64,000 bases of DNA from assembly GCA_016196825.1 (NCBI GenBank), contig JACPWY010000024.1, positions 30,135 through 94,134 of the forward strand, written 5' to 3'. Made by a program: the position numbers and the translations under genes. Position 1 is the stretch's first letter, and each line of letters opens with the position of its first letter. Source of the DNA: Deltaproteobacteria bacterium (GTDB taxonomy: Bacteria; Bdellovibrionota; FAC87; UBA2466). The notes under the pieces are model-generated. The model had not been told where the DNA came from and did no database searches. It worked only from the letters and a program-made list of their open reading frames with translations. This document shows, in pieces, positions 51,377 to 59,382 of the stretch.

Positions 51377-51708
51377 GTCTGGCCAGACTCCCCGAAGGAC
51401 GCCGCGAATAGATCAATTTGTCGTCGGAACACCACTCCAAGCACGCACTCGGAACCGCTACCTAGCTGTGGCCCCAAAAGGTAGGCGTATTCGGAAGGAA
51501 TAGTGGTGCAAGAGGGGGTATCCGGTTACGCTGATTGATGACCTTAAGGAGCAACGTGGCATTGGATACCGACAATGAACCTTGATCAACAAGTTCAAGC
51601 ATCTTGGGACATTCCCTGCTCTTTCTGGCAATGCCTACGAGTGAATAGGCCTGAAAATCACTCAGCCCTCACGCAATCCTCTTGCAGTGGCAAATTCAAA
51701 CGCTACGA
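51377..51708. other. Gene-poor gap of 332 nt with a possible structured RNA
   Basis: No convincing ORF is seen. At 51430-51508 an outer stem CACCACT/AGTGGTG (51430-51436 with 51502-51508) encloses an inner stem CGCTACCT/AGGTAGGCG (51456-51463 with 51479-51487, one bulge). AGTCTGGCCAGACT at 51376-51389 is a perfect palindrome. I looked for tRNA-Sec because selB follows, and found no T-loop or CCA consistent with it. Confidence 0.3.
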
Positions 51709-53421
51709 TCACACTTCCCGCAGTAAGCGGCGCACGCCGTCTTTGAGATAGGTGACCCTGTCTCGGTCAAGCCTCTCCAGGATCATCACGGCCTGCGCGC
51801 GCGACATCTTGAGACGTGTCTTTAAGTCCGATGTCGTCACGGCTCCGCTCTTTTGAAGGATTGCTACTACCAACGCCTTGTGCCGACCGTAGTTTTGGGT
51901 GTCGAGAACGCACTCCCCCATTGAAACGAGCCACCCGTCTGCCACGGCCTTCTTGATTTCCGCGGGGGACAGCGCCAAAGCACCGCGTGTCAACGGCAGG
52001 CCCTCTCGAAAACGCGGCGTAAACGGATTGGTCTTCGCCCTCACCTCCGGGCGCACAAATCCATAGGGGCGCCTCTCAACGATCCGTTCTTGTACCATCT
52101 CTTTCAGAAGAAGCTCCACCATTTGGGGAGCCCAATCCAGAGTCTTTTCCAAAGACGGCTGTGTGAGTGTCGCCCCCGCTGCAACAAGCCGCTTCACAGA
52201 TTCTCTCCCCGCCTCCCATTGTGTGCGAGACAGAATCACACCTTCTCTCTGCAGCTGCCCCGCCAACCAGCGATCAAAGTCTTTTTTCGTTGCCGCCGAG
52301 CCCGCCATCAAATCCGAAGCCGTCGCAAACCCCCGTCCAAGAAGCCGGCTTTCCCAAAAACTCTCAACCGAAGTGATGCGCCGAAGGCGTTCTAAAGCCT
52401 CTGTGTGCTTGGGGACAGGCGCCGGATCTCTCACTCTACCCGTCGCCACCGTCCGCTCTCCTCCCGGAGCGCGGATGACAATGGGATCACCAAATCGAAG
52501 ACTGAGTGGCGCACACTTTAGTCGATAAAAACTCTCGCCTACGGGAATCATACGCGCACTGCCATGCCAGGAGCCCACGCTCAGGGAAAAGGCTCCGCGC
52601 ACGGCTTGGTCGAGTGAAACATCACACACGCTCGTCATTTCAAACGGCATTCCTGTCAAGCAGTCCCCCCGACGAATCTCCTCAATCTTCACGCCCGAAA
52701 TCTGAAGCGCCACGCGCTGATGGGGCAAGGCTTCAATCACCCCCTCCCCGTAACACTGGATCCCACGCACCTCGACCGTCTCTTCGCTAGGCAGAAGCGT
52801 GAGCTTTTGCCCTCGCTCGACCCTCCCTTCCCTCAGCGTTCCGGTCACAACCACACCTAAACCGGTCACCGAAAACACCCGATCAATCCAGAGTCTGGGC
52901 ACTCCGCGATCAAGCGGCGCAGGCAGCGTCACCAGAAGATCTTCCAGAGCGCTCTCAAAACTCTCAAGGCCGCACTCAAAAGAGATCTCAACGCATGAGT
53001 TCTCTCGCCCAAAGGCCGCTTTCATCTTCGCAACGGCCTCCGCCCGCACCGCCTCAGTGCGCGCGCCAGGGCTATCAGTTTTTGTGATCACAAGAACTCC
53101 GCGCGACACACCGAGCGCCTGCAGGAGACGCAAGTGTTCCTCCGATTGCGGCATCCACCCATCATCGGCGGCGACACAAAAGATAAACCCGTCGAGCTGG
53201 GAGACTCCGCTCACCATCGTGGTAACGAGCTTTTCGTGTCCCGGCACATCGATGAGACCGACAGCCCCAAAGGCCTTCGATTGCCAGTGGAGAAAATTGA
53301 GCTCTATGGTCATCCCGCGCCGCTTCTCTTCCACCAGACGGTCAGTGGCTCTTCCGGTGAGGCGCTCGAGCAGTGTGGATTTTCCATGATCGACGTGGCC
53401 GACTGTCCCTAGGACAAACAT
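51709..53421 (-). CDS. selB: Selenocysteine-specific elongation factor
   Basis: GTPase that delivers Sec-tRNA to UGA codons with a SECIS. G1 GHVDHGKST, G3 DVPGHEK and G4 TKTD are intact, and PIVIRAPGGERTVATG and the RRGMTIEL switch match SelB. The C-terminal winged-helix repeats (VTTSDLKTRLKMSRAQAVMILERLDRD) bind SECIS RNA. The 570-aa length is normal. It overlaps selA by 13 bp. It lies downstream of tatA-tatC-selA on one transcript, by spacing and overlaps. Confidence 0.96.
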   Translation of the reverse strand: MFVLGTVGHVDHGKSTLLERLTGRATDRLVEEKRRGMTIELNFLHWQSKAFGAVGLIDVPGHEKLVTTMVSGVSQLDGFIFCVAADDGWMPQSEEHLRLLQALGVSRGVLVITKTDSPGARTEAVRAEAVAKMKAAFGRENSCVEISFECGLESFESALEDLLVTLPAPLDRGVPRLWIDRVFSVTGLGVVVTGTLREGRVERGQKLTLLPSEETVEVRGIQCYGEGVIEALPHQRVALQISGVKIEEIRRGDCLTGMPFEMTSVCDVSLDQAVRGAFSLSVGSWHGSARMIPVGESFYRLKCAPLSLRFGDPIVIRAPGGERTVATGRVRDPAPVPKHTEALERLRRITSVESFWESRLLGRGFATASDLMAGSAATKKDFDRWLAGQLQREGVILSRTQWEAGRESVKRLVAAGATLTQPSLEKTLDWAPQMVELLLKEMVQERIVERRPYGFVRPEVRAKTNPFTPRFREGLPLTRGALALSPAEIKKAVADGWLVSMGECVLDTQNYGRHKALVVAILQKSGAVTTSDLKTRLKMSRAQAVMILERLDRDRVTYLKDGVRRLLREV

Positions 53422-54776
53422 CGCTTCAGCGCCTCGACGAGATGGGCCTCGTCCTCTGCTCGGACGGTTCTCAGATCCAGGAGCACTTTCCCTCGATCTT
53501 TGCGCGCGACGATGGCGGGGTACTCGGAAAGAAGCCGCCGAGACAATTCTTCCTCGTCTCCTGCCAGAACCAAGAGAAAACTCTTCAGTTCCACGCCGGG
53601 CCTAGAGCCACCACCCACGGGGCATGAGCCTTCCACCACACTGACACCCACGCTTCCCACTCGTTCCTTGAGAATTCCCGCCCTCACACGAAGCTCTTCT
53701 GGTGTGATCTCTAAAATACGATCGGTCTCAGTCCTGTCACCACTCAGTTTTCGCGCCAAGATCCATTCAAGACAGAAAAGGTCCAGTTTTCCAAGCCTCA
53801 GCGCTCGATACAGCGGAGACTTCTTGAGACGCTCGATCAAGTCGCGCCTCCCCACTACGATCCCCGCTTGCGGCCCACCCAAGAGCTTGTCGCCACTGAA
53901 GGTGACTAAATCACTCTTTTTGAGTGAGCGCTCGATGTGGGAAATATCCCCGCTCCCCTGGTCGTAACACAGGGTCAGCGCGTGACGATCGGCGACGAGT
54001 TTCAGATCAGCAAGCGACGGACTCTCCGTGTGGCCGGTTATCGTAAAATTGCTCCGATTCACCGATAGAATCAGTGCCGTCCTCTCACCGCAGGCCCTAT
54101 CGTAGTCGGCACTCGAGGTAATGTTGGTCGTCCCCACCTCGACTAGTCGAGCTTGAGAGCTCGCCAGAATATCGGGAATGCGGAAACCACCGCCAATCTG
54201 AACCAGCTCACCGCGCGAAACAATCACTTCCTTGTCGCAAGACAAAGTCGAGAGCACGAGGAGCAGAGCCGAAGCATTGTTGTTAACAACGACAGCGCCC
54301 TCGGCACCAGTCAAAAGACAAAGCCCCCGCTCGCTGTTTCGTGTTCGGGAGCCCCGCGTCCCCTCTGCAAATTCGAGATCCAAATAGTCGCTCGCCACTT
54401 CCGCCAAATTCAGGAGCATCTCTTTACCAAAAGGAGCCCGGCCTAGATTGGTGTGAAGAACAATTCCAGTGGCATTCACCACCCGCCTAAAACCCCCAAT
54501 ATGGCTCGATTCTCTGAGACGGTGGGCCAGAGACTCATGCGATAACGGACCGCGATCGACGCCCCCTCCCTCGCCGACCAACGTCTCCCTCACCTGAGAT
54601 AGGAGTTCCCGGGCCAACCTCACCTTCACTTCAAAGGGCAGGTCCACATCAGGAACAAGTTTCACAAGATGGTCAACGCTGGGCAAGCTTTTGAGAAGAT
54701 ACGCTCGATCGCGCCGTTTCACAGAGGCAGGTTTTTGGGAATCGATCTCCACTTCTTTACTTCTTTCCGCCCACAA
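53409..54776 (-). CDS. selA: L-seryl-tRNA(Sec) selenium transferase
   Basis: PLP enzyme converting Ser-tRNA-Sec to Sec-tRNA-Sec. It shows RVVNATGIVLHTNLGRAPFG, FAEGTRGSRTRNSER, the PLP lysine in SGDKLLGGPQAGI and ARKDRGKVLLDLRTV near the end. The 455-aa length is normal. Its start overlaps the tatC stop by 20 bp and its stop overlaps selB by 13 bp, so tatC, selA and selB are translationally coupled. selD is not in this window. Confidence 0.96.
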   Translation of the reverse strand: MWAERSKEVEIDSQKPASVKRRDRAYLLKSLPSVDHLVKLVPDVDLPFEVKVRLARELLSQVRETLVGEGGGVDRGPLSHESLAHRLRESSHIGGFRRVVNATGIVLHTNLGRAPFGKEMLLNLAEVASDYLDLEFAEGTRGSRTRNSERGLCLLTGAEGAVVVNNNASALLLVLSTLSCDKEVIVSRGELVQIGGGFRIPDILASSQARLVEVGTTNITSSADYDRACGERTALILSVNRSNFTITGHTESPSLADLKLVADRHALTLCYDQGSGDISHIERSLKKSDLVTFSGDKLLGGPQAGIVVGRRDLIERLKKSPLYRALRLGKLDLFCLEWILARKLSGDRTETDRILEITPEELRVRAGILKERVGSVGVSVVEGSCPVGGGSRPGVELKSFLLVLAGDEEELSRRLLSEYPAIVARKDRGKVLLDLRTVRAEDEAHLVEALKRCLS

Positions 54777-55479
54777 TCCTCACGCCAATGATGCTGATCT
54801 CATACAGTACGTACATCGGTCCCATCACCATACACATTGTCAGAGCATCGGGCGTAGGAGTGACAATCGCGGCAATCACGCTGATCACCAGGAAGGCGTG
54901 CCGCCGGTATTGTGAAAGAAATTCCGCAGTCACAATGCCCAATTTCCCCAGAATCACGAGCACCACCGGCATCTCAAAGATCGCCCCAATCGCAAAGAGC
55001 ATCTTGAGAGTGAAAGAAAAATATTCCGTGAGAGTGATCAAGGGTTGATCCCTGTCACCTCCGAAGTGAATGAGAAAATCAAACCCGGCCGGCAATATCA
55101 CATAATAGGCAAAGGCCACACCCGCTGCGAAACTCAGGAAGGAAAAGAAGACAAACGGGAAAACAAATTTCTTTTCGTGACGATAAAGCCCCGGACTCAC
55201 GAATATCCAAACCTGATACAAAATGTACGGGAGCGCTGCGCAAAATGAGATGAGAACCCCGACCGTGAAATAGGTCATGAACTTGTCGGTGATGCCGGTG
55301 AAATACAGACGCATTCGCTCGGGCGGTAGGCTCTTTAAGAGCGGCTCTTCGAGAAATTCCATCACCTCATCGATGTAGCTGAACGTGGCGCCACCGGTGA
55401 CCACCATCGCAAGAAGCGATCGGACTAAGCACTTGCGCAGATCATCCAGATGCTGCCAGAGCGGCTTTTCGTCATCCAT
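54757..55479 (-). CDS. tatC: Twin-arginine translocase subunit TatC
   Basis: Six transmembrane helices. LWQHLDDLRKCLVRSLLAM is the conserved TatC opening. FVSPGLYRHEKKFVFPF carries the essential Glu of the RR-binding site, and IVTPTPDALTMCMVMGPM is also typical. The 240-aa length is normal. Element B1 (55483-55685) fills the whole gap to tatA and ends 3 nt before the tatC ATG, so the only ribosome-site candidate (CAGGGG) is inside the element. It overlaps selA by 20 bp. Confidence 0.96.
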   Translation of the reverse strand: MDDEKPLWQHLDDLRKCLVRSLLAMVVTGGATFSYIDEVMEFLEEPLLKSLPPERMRLYFTGITDKFMTYFTVGVLISFCAALPYILYQVWIFVSPGLYRHEKKFVFPFVFFSFLSFAAGVAFAYYVILPAGFDFLIHFGGDRDQPLITLTEYFSFTLKMLFAIGAIFEMPVVLVILGKLGIVTAEFLSQYRRHAFLVISVIAAIVTPTPDALTMCMVMGPMYVLYEISIIGVRIVGGKK

Positions 55480-55482
55480 GAG

Positions 55483-55685
55483 CAGGCCCCTGAAAACCCC
55501 ATTTGGGATAAAAAAATGCTCTCTCGGCTACGCCGTCGTCAGACTCGCCTGCGGGTCTGTTGGAAAAAGGCCCACCGCCATCCATCGACGGCCATTCCAT
55601 GGCCGCCTCCGGGCATTTTGCTCCCCTTCCTCGTCTCGCTCGAAAAATCATTTTTTTCTCTCCAAAGCGGGTTTTCAGGGACCTG
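55483..55685 (-). mobile_element. Palindromic MITE-like element B1 (family B) inside the tatA-tatC operon
   Basis: 203 bp. Ends CAGGCCCCTG (55483-55492) and CAGGGACCTG (55676-55685) are complementary with one mismatch. The pairing continues through AAAACCC and the ATTTTTTT segments on each side. The core is nearly the same as B2 in the opposite orientation, with 45 nt and one mismatch around the centre. It lies exactly between the tatA stop and the tatC start. Flanks are TGAG and CTAG, so no clean target duplication. Confidence 0.75.
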
Positions 55686-55880
55686 CTAGACGTGGGGTTC
55701 TTTTTTTTCAGGGGCTTCGGGAGGAACCTGTTTCTTGTCGTCCTCTCCCTCCATCGCCTTTTTGAAATCTCGAATACCCTGCCCCAAACTCTTCGCCAAC
55801 TCCGGCAGACGCTTCGGGCCAAAAAAAATGAGCGCCGCGGCGCCGATAACGAGGAGCTCGGGTAATCCGAGGTTGAACAT
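55686..55880 (-). CDS. tatA: Twin-arginine translocase subunit TatA/E
   Basis: 64 aa. One N-terminal helix (GLPELLVIGAAALIFFG), the FG hinge followed by PKRLPELAKSLGQGIRDFKKAMEGE and a charged tail match TatA/TatE. The stop codon TAG is formed within the CTAG flanking element B1. It is the first gene of tatA-tatC-selA-selB. No ribosome site is clear. The divergent apbE and element A3 lie upstream. TatB is not seen. Confidence 0.93.
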   Translation of the reverse strand: MFNLGLPELLVIGAAALIFFGPKRLPELAKSLGQGIRDFKKAMEGEDDKKQVPPEAPEKKEPHV

Positions 55881-55938
55881 GGAGGGAGTCTAACGCAACG
55901 TCACTCAAAAAGAAAACTGAATAATCTTAAAATATTAA

Positions 55939-56113
55939 GAGCCTATCCCAAAAACCCTTCGTTGGGAGGGGCGAACCAAAATGACCTGGATCTAGGACGC
56001 ACAAGAGAGGCCCCGGAGGCGTGCCCTCCGGGCACGTCGAGGAGCCGAACGCGGAGGACGAAGAGGCAGGTCATTTTGGTCGCACCGAGTAGAAGGGTTT
56101 TTGGGATAGGCTC
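55939..56113 (-). mobile_element. Palindromic MITE-like element A3 (family A)
   Basis: 175 bp. Perfect 22-bp terminal inverted repeats at 55939-55960 and 56092-56113 (GAGCCTATCCCAAAAACC at the left end), flanked by TTAA on both sides (55935-55938, 56114-56117). Inner arms CCAAAATGACCTG/CAGGTCATTTTGG are perfect, and the central stem is CGTGCCC/GGGCACG. Its core reads in the opposite orientation to A1 and A2. It lies between divergent tatA and apbE, ending 6 nt before the apbE ATG. Confidence 0.8.
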
Positions 56114-56119
56114 TTAACA

Positions 56120-57142
56120 ATGCCCCTCATTCTCACGAGCTCTCAAAAACATATGAACACCCATGTCTCGTTGTCGCTCGTTGTTGAAGCCAAAGACAAG
56201 GGGCGCGGAAGCGCCGTGCTGGATGAGGCCCAGCGGTACCTCTCGAATCTTGAATCGCAAATTTCTGAATTTCGAAGCGAGTCTCCCGTTTTTCAGATCA
56301 ATCACGCTGCGCCACACAAATGGATCGCGGTGAACGATTCCTTCCTCGCTCTGTGGACACTGTGCTGTTTTAGCTCGGAGGTCTCGATGAAATCTTTCAA
56401 CTGTCTGGCCAAAAGCCGTTCGAGAAACCCGCAAATCATCGTTGATTCAGAAAATCGACGCGCCGCTCGGGGTGATATTGACACTCACATCGGGTTTGGC
56501 GCGATAGGAAAGGGCTATGCTCTGGATCGCGTCCGAGAAATAATCTCCCGAGAGGGCTTCGACGATTTCTGCCTCAATGCGGGCGGCTCGAGCATCATCC
56601 TATCCGGCCGTCGTGGCGACGAGCCGTGGCGCTTTAGCTGGAGCTGGGAAGACGGTCGAGGCGTCGAGCTCACACACGCAACTCTTCGGCCGCTGGCCCT
56701 CGGGGTTTCGGGGCTGACCAGCCAAAGTGATCACCTGATCGATCCGAAAACCCTGGCACCCACAAAACGCGTCACCTCAGCGCTCATCGGCCATCCATCT
56801 GCCGCGCTCGCCGACTCTCTTTCCACAGCACTCTTTGTGAACGGCTTTGACGACGCACTCCTTGGATTCTCAAAACTCCCCGATCCGCCCGCGATCGCCG
56901 TCATCGAGAACACCAAGATTCCGCGCTGGAACGGCATTTTTCAAAACTGGTGGGGAGCGCTCGCCGGACTCGTCTTGGCTCCGCTTGCCTGGGCGGATGA
57001 GACCATCGATTTTTCTGACGTGAACGACTTCACCCCCTATATCAATCAAAAGAATTTTGCCTGGGTCCTCTTGCCGGCTCTGACGCTGCTTTGGGTCTTC
57101 TGGCATCTCATGAAACCACCACAATCGAGGGAGACACCATGA
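56120..57142 (+). CDS. ApbE-like FAD:protein FMN transferase with a C-terminal membrane anchor
   Basis: The flavin-transfer domain has MNTHVSLSLVVEA, GAIGKGYALDRVREII and FCLNAGGSS, matching ApbE, which attaches FMN covalently to a Thr of FMN-binding domain proteins. It lacks the usual N-terminal lipoprotein signal. Instead a C-terminal extension of about 70 residues (ALAGLVLAPLAWA and AWVLLPALTLLWVFW) contains two hydrophobic segments. It overlaps the FMN-binding-protein gene by ATGA, so the enzyme and its likely substrate are coupled. The ATG lies 6 nt after element A3, and the nearest purine-rich segment (GGGATAGG) is in the element. Confidence 0.83.
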   Translation: MPLILTSSQKHMNTHVSLSLVVEAKDKGRGSAVLDEAQRYLSNLESQISEFRSESPVFQINHAAPHKWIAVNDSFLALWTLCCFSSEVSMKSFNCLAKSRSRNPQIIVDSENRRAARGDIDTHIGFGAIGKGYALDRVREIISREGFDDFCLNAGGSSIILSGRRGDEPWRFSWSWEDGRGVELTHATLRPLALGVSGLTSQSDHLIDPKTLAPTKRVTSALIGHPSAALADSLSTALFVNGFDDALLGFSKLPDPPAIAVIENTKIPRWNGIFQNWWGALAGLVLAPLAWADETIDFSDVNDFTPYINQKNFAWVLLPALTLLWVFWHLMKPPQSRETP

Positions 57143-57612
57143 AACGTTATATCACGTTCGCCGCATTTACCTTTTACGTCGGCCAAGGCTTTTCTGTTGA
57201 AATCGAGAGCTTAAAGAGCGCACTCAAGGCCGCTCTGGGGCACGTCAAAGCCGCGACCAAGAAGACGGTCACCGAAAAAGATCAGACATTCGACATTTAT
57301 TTCGACAAGGCCGCTCTTAAGAATTATGCCGTCGTCCAGAAAAGAATCTACCCGCCCAACTGCACCCACACCTGGGTCATCGGCATCGATGCGCTTTCGA
57401 AGAAGGTGAACGAGATCCGTATTGTCGAGTATTCCTGCCCCCACGCCAAGCCCGCAACCACCGCAAGCTATTTTGAGCAGTATAAGGGCAAAGGGCCCGT
57501 TGATATGAGTGAGCTCAAGGGATCGATTCAAACGGTGGCAAAAGCCACGGCGACCTGCGACCTCACGACCGACGCCGTCGTCATGGCTGTCGAAGCGATC
57601 GGCAAGATCTAG
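57139..57612 (+). CDS. Secreted FMN-binding-domain protein
   Basis: 157 aa from ATG 57139. A signal peptide (MKRYITFAAFTFYVGQGFSVE) is followed by an FMN_bind-like domain: CTHTWVIGIDALSKKVNEIRIVEYSCPH matches its strands, and ATATCDLTTDAVVMAVEAI resembles the GAT-x-(T/S) flavinylation site, although the usual SGAT is altered to KATAT. Two Cys pairs may add disulfides. It is encoded directly after apbE (4-bp overlap) and before the polyferredoxin, suggesting that it passes electrons to or from the polyferredoxin. Element B2 separates the last two genes. Confidence 0.7.
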   Translation: MKRYITFAAFTFYVGQGFSVEIESLKSALKAALGHVKAATKKTVTEKDQTFDIYFDKAALKNYAVVQKRIYPPNCTHTWVIGIDALSKKVNEIRIVEYSCPHAKPATTASYFEQYKGKGPVDMSELKGSIQTVAKATATCDLTTDAVVMAVEAIGKI

Positions 57613-57630
57613 GAGCTAGAAGCTCTTTAG

Positions 57631-57835
57631 CAGTCTCCTGGAAAACCCGCTTTGGAGGGAAAAAAATGATTTTTCGAGCGAGACGAGGAAGACGAACAAA
57701 AGGCCCGGAGGCGGCCATGGAATGGCCATCGATGGATGGCGGTGGGCCCTTTTCCAACAGACCCGCAGGTGAGTCTGACGAAGGCGTAGCCGAAAAAGCA
57801 TTTTTTTACCCCAAATGGGGTTTTTCAGGAGACTG
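57631..57835 (+). mobile_element. Palindromic MITE-like element B2 (family B)
   Basis: 205 bp. CAGTCTCCTG (57631-57640) and CAGGAGACTG (57826-57835) are perfect inverted ends, flanked by TTAG on both sides (57627-57630, 57836-57839). The arms stay complementary for roughly 50 nt, through AAAAAAATG and its complement. The core matches B1 in inverse orientation. It lies between the FMN-binding gene and the polyferredoxin, whose AGGAGG ribosome site begins about 10 nt after the element. Confidence 0.8.
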
Positions 57836-57855
57836 TTAGTCTGTCAGGAGGCTCT

Positions 57856-59382
57856 TTGGTCCTACACACCCGGCGAGTCCGCATTGTCATCCAGACGCTC
57901 GTCTTTACGCTCTGGGTGGCGCTGATTCTTTCGACCCGTCACCCGATGGACTCATGGCTCGCAAGACATGTGCCCGTTTCCCTGTTTCTGAGAATTGATC
58001 CGCTCGTCATGACGATGATCTGCGGAGGGATGCGGATGGGTGTGACAATCACACTCCTTGGGTTTGTCACACTCGGGGTGAGTTTGCTGCTCGGCCGTGT
58101 CTTTTGCGGCTGGGTGTGTCCACTCGGGGCCATATTTGACTTCTACGGCTGGTTTTTACGAAGGCTCCACGTGAACTTCGAGGGGCCGTCGCCGTGGTGG
58201 TACCGCTTTAAATTCTATCTCCTTGCAGCTCTTCTTGTCTTCGCAATCATCGGGGGCGTGAGCCCTTTGATGGGCTTTGATCCGATCGTATTGCTCACTC
58301 GCACTGTCGCCACTGTTTTGAATCCACTCGACCTTCATCGCAAGGAGGTTATGTGGCACGTCGGCGACTCTCCGGGAACTTTTGGCTACTTTATCGATGG
58401 GGCAACCCTCTTCCTCTTTCTTCTCATAATGTCGGCCACAACGCGTCTGTCACGCATCTGGTGCCGCACCGCTTGCCCGCTTGGAGCGTACCTCGCCGTA
58501 GCCAGCCGCAACGCTGTGTTGAGGCGAGACACCAAAAACTGTGTCCACTGCAACATCTGCGCGCAGCACTGCCCCACGGGCGCTATCAGCTTCGAAGATG
58601 AGACCGTCTACAATGAATCGGAATGCATCAAGTGCTTTAGCTGTTCCCAGGAGTGCCCAGTCGACGCCAATTTCTTCACCTATAAGTCTCCCGTACCGGC
58701 CTTCTCGCCCTCGCAGGCCCCGGTTTCACTGGATCGGCGTTCGCTCGTCGGCACAACGCTCTTCGCTGTGCTGGCGGCCCCGATTCTGCGCCTTTCGGCT
58801 GGCCTTCCCGGCTCGTCGAAAAAACTTCTCCGCCCACCGATGAGTCGCGAGGAGCATGAGTTTCTCACTAGCTGCATTCGCTGCACCGAGTGCGTGAAGG
58901 CCTGCCCGACCGGGATATTAAAAACGGCAGGGCTTGAGCACGGACTACGAGCTTTGTGGTCGCCAATCATGGTTCCGACCGAGGGGTACTGCAAACAGGG
59001 CTGCAACGCCTGTTCCGAGGCTTGCCCAACGGACGCGATCATGAAGTATCCCCTAGAGAACAAATACACCTACAAATCTGGTACCGCGGTCTTTGAGAGT
59101 AACCGCTGCATCAGCTTCACCGAAAATAAATTCTGCTCCGAGTGTGTGCGCGCCTGCCCGACCAATGCCATAGAAATCGTCGACGGCTGGAAGCCGCCCG
59201 GCGGAACGGGCGCCGACGCTCCGGCCCCCGACGGCCAAACCTCGAGCCGTCCGGTCCACGTCAGCTTTGAAAAATGCATTGGATGCGGCGCTTGTGAATA
59301 CGAATGCAATCAGATCGTCTTTTCCACCCCTGCCATGATCACCACTAGCTTTGGAAGGGCTATTCCCAGTAAACTGTCCTGA
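57856..59382 (+). CDS. NapH/NapG-like membrane polyferredoxin with an internal twin-arginine segment
   Basis: 508 aa from TTG 57856 with AGGAGG 4 nt upstream. The N-terminal half is a NapH-like quinol-side module: four or five transmembrane helices with CGWVCPLG (84-91) and CRTACPLG (203-210), and two 4Fe-4S motifs (C229..C239, C257..C267). Then SLDRRSLVGTTLFAVLAAPIL (291-310) looks like a twin-arginine (RR 294-295) plus hydrophobic segment. The C-terminal half is NapG-like with four more 4Fe-4S clusters (340-350, 379-390, 418-434, 474-484). In effect it is a NapH-NapG fusion that probably passes electrons from quinol to periplasmic acceptors. It is followed by a TatA-like gene (TGATG). Confidence 0.87.
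   Translation: MVLHTRRVRIVIQTLVFTLWVALILSTRHPMDSWLARHVPVSLFLRIDPLVMTMICGGMRMGVTITLLGFVTLGVSLLLGRVFCGWVCPLGAIFDFYGWFLRRLHVNFEGPSPWWYRFKFYLLAALLVFAIIGGVSPLMGFDPIVLLTRTVATVLNPLDLHRKEVMWHVGDSPGTFGYFIDGATLFLFLLIMSATTRLSRIWCRTACPLGAYLAVASRNAVLRRDTKNCVHCNICAQHCPTGAISFEDETVYNESECIKCFSCSQECPVDANFFTYKSPVPAFSPSQAPVSLDRRSLVGTTLFAVLAAPILRLSAGLPGSSKKLLRPPMSREEHEFLTSCIRCTECVKACPTGILKTAGLEHGLRALWSPIMVPTEGYCKQGCNACSEACPTDAIMKYPLENKYTYKSGTAVFESNRCISFTENKFCSECVRACPTNAIEIVDGWKPPGGTGADAPAPDGQTSSRPVHVSFEKCIGCGACEYECNQIVFSTPAMITTSFGRAIPSKLS

Noticed and set aside
51377..51708. Possible tRNA-Sec (selC) downstream of selB
   Set aside because: No acceptor/T-arm pair with GTTCGA-like loop and CCA end could be placed on either strand.
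55483..55685. B1 as a simple Rho-independent terminator of tatA
   Set aside because: It is 203 bp, has a conserved core shared with B2, lies within an operon whose downstream genes overlap, and the U-tract is not at the stem end.
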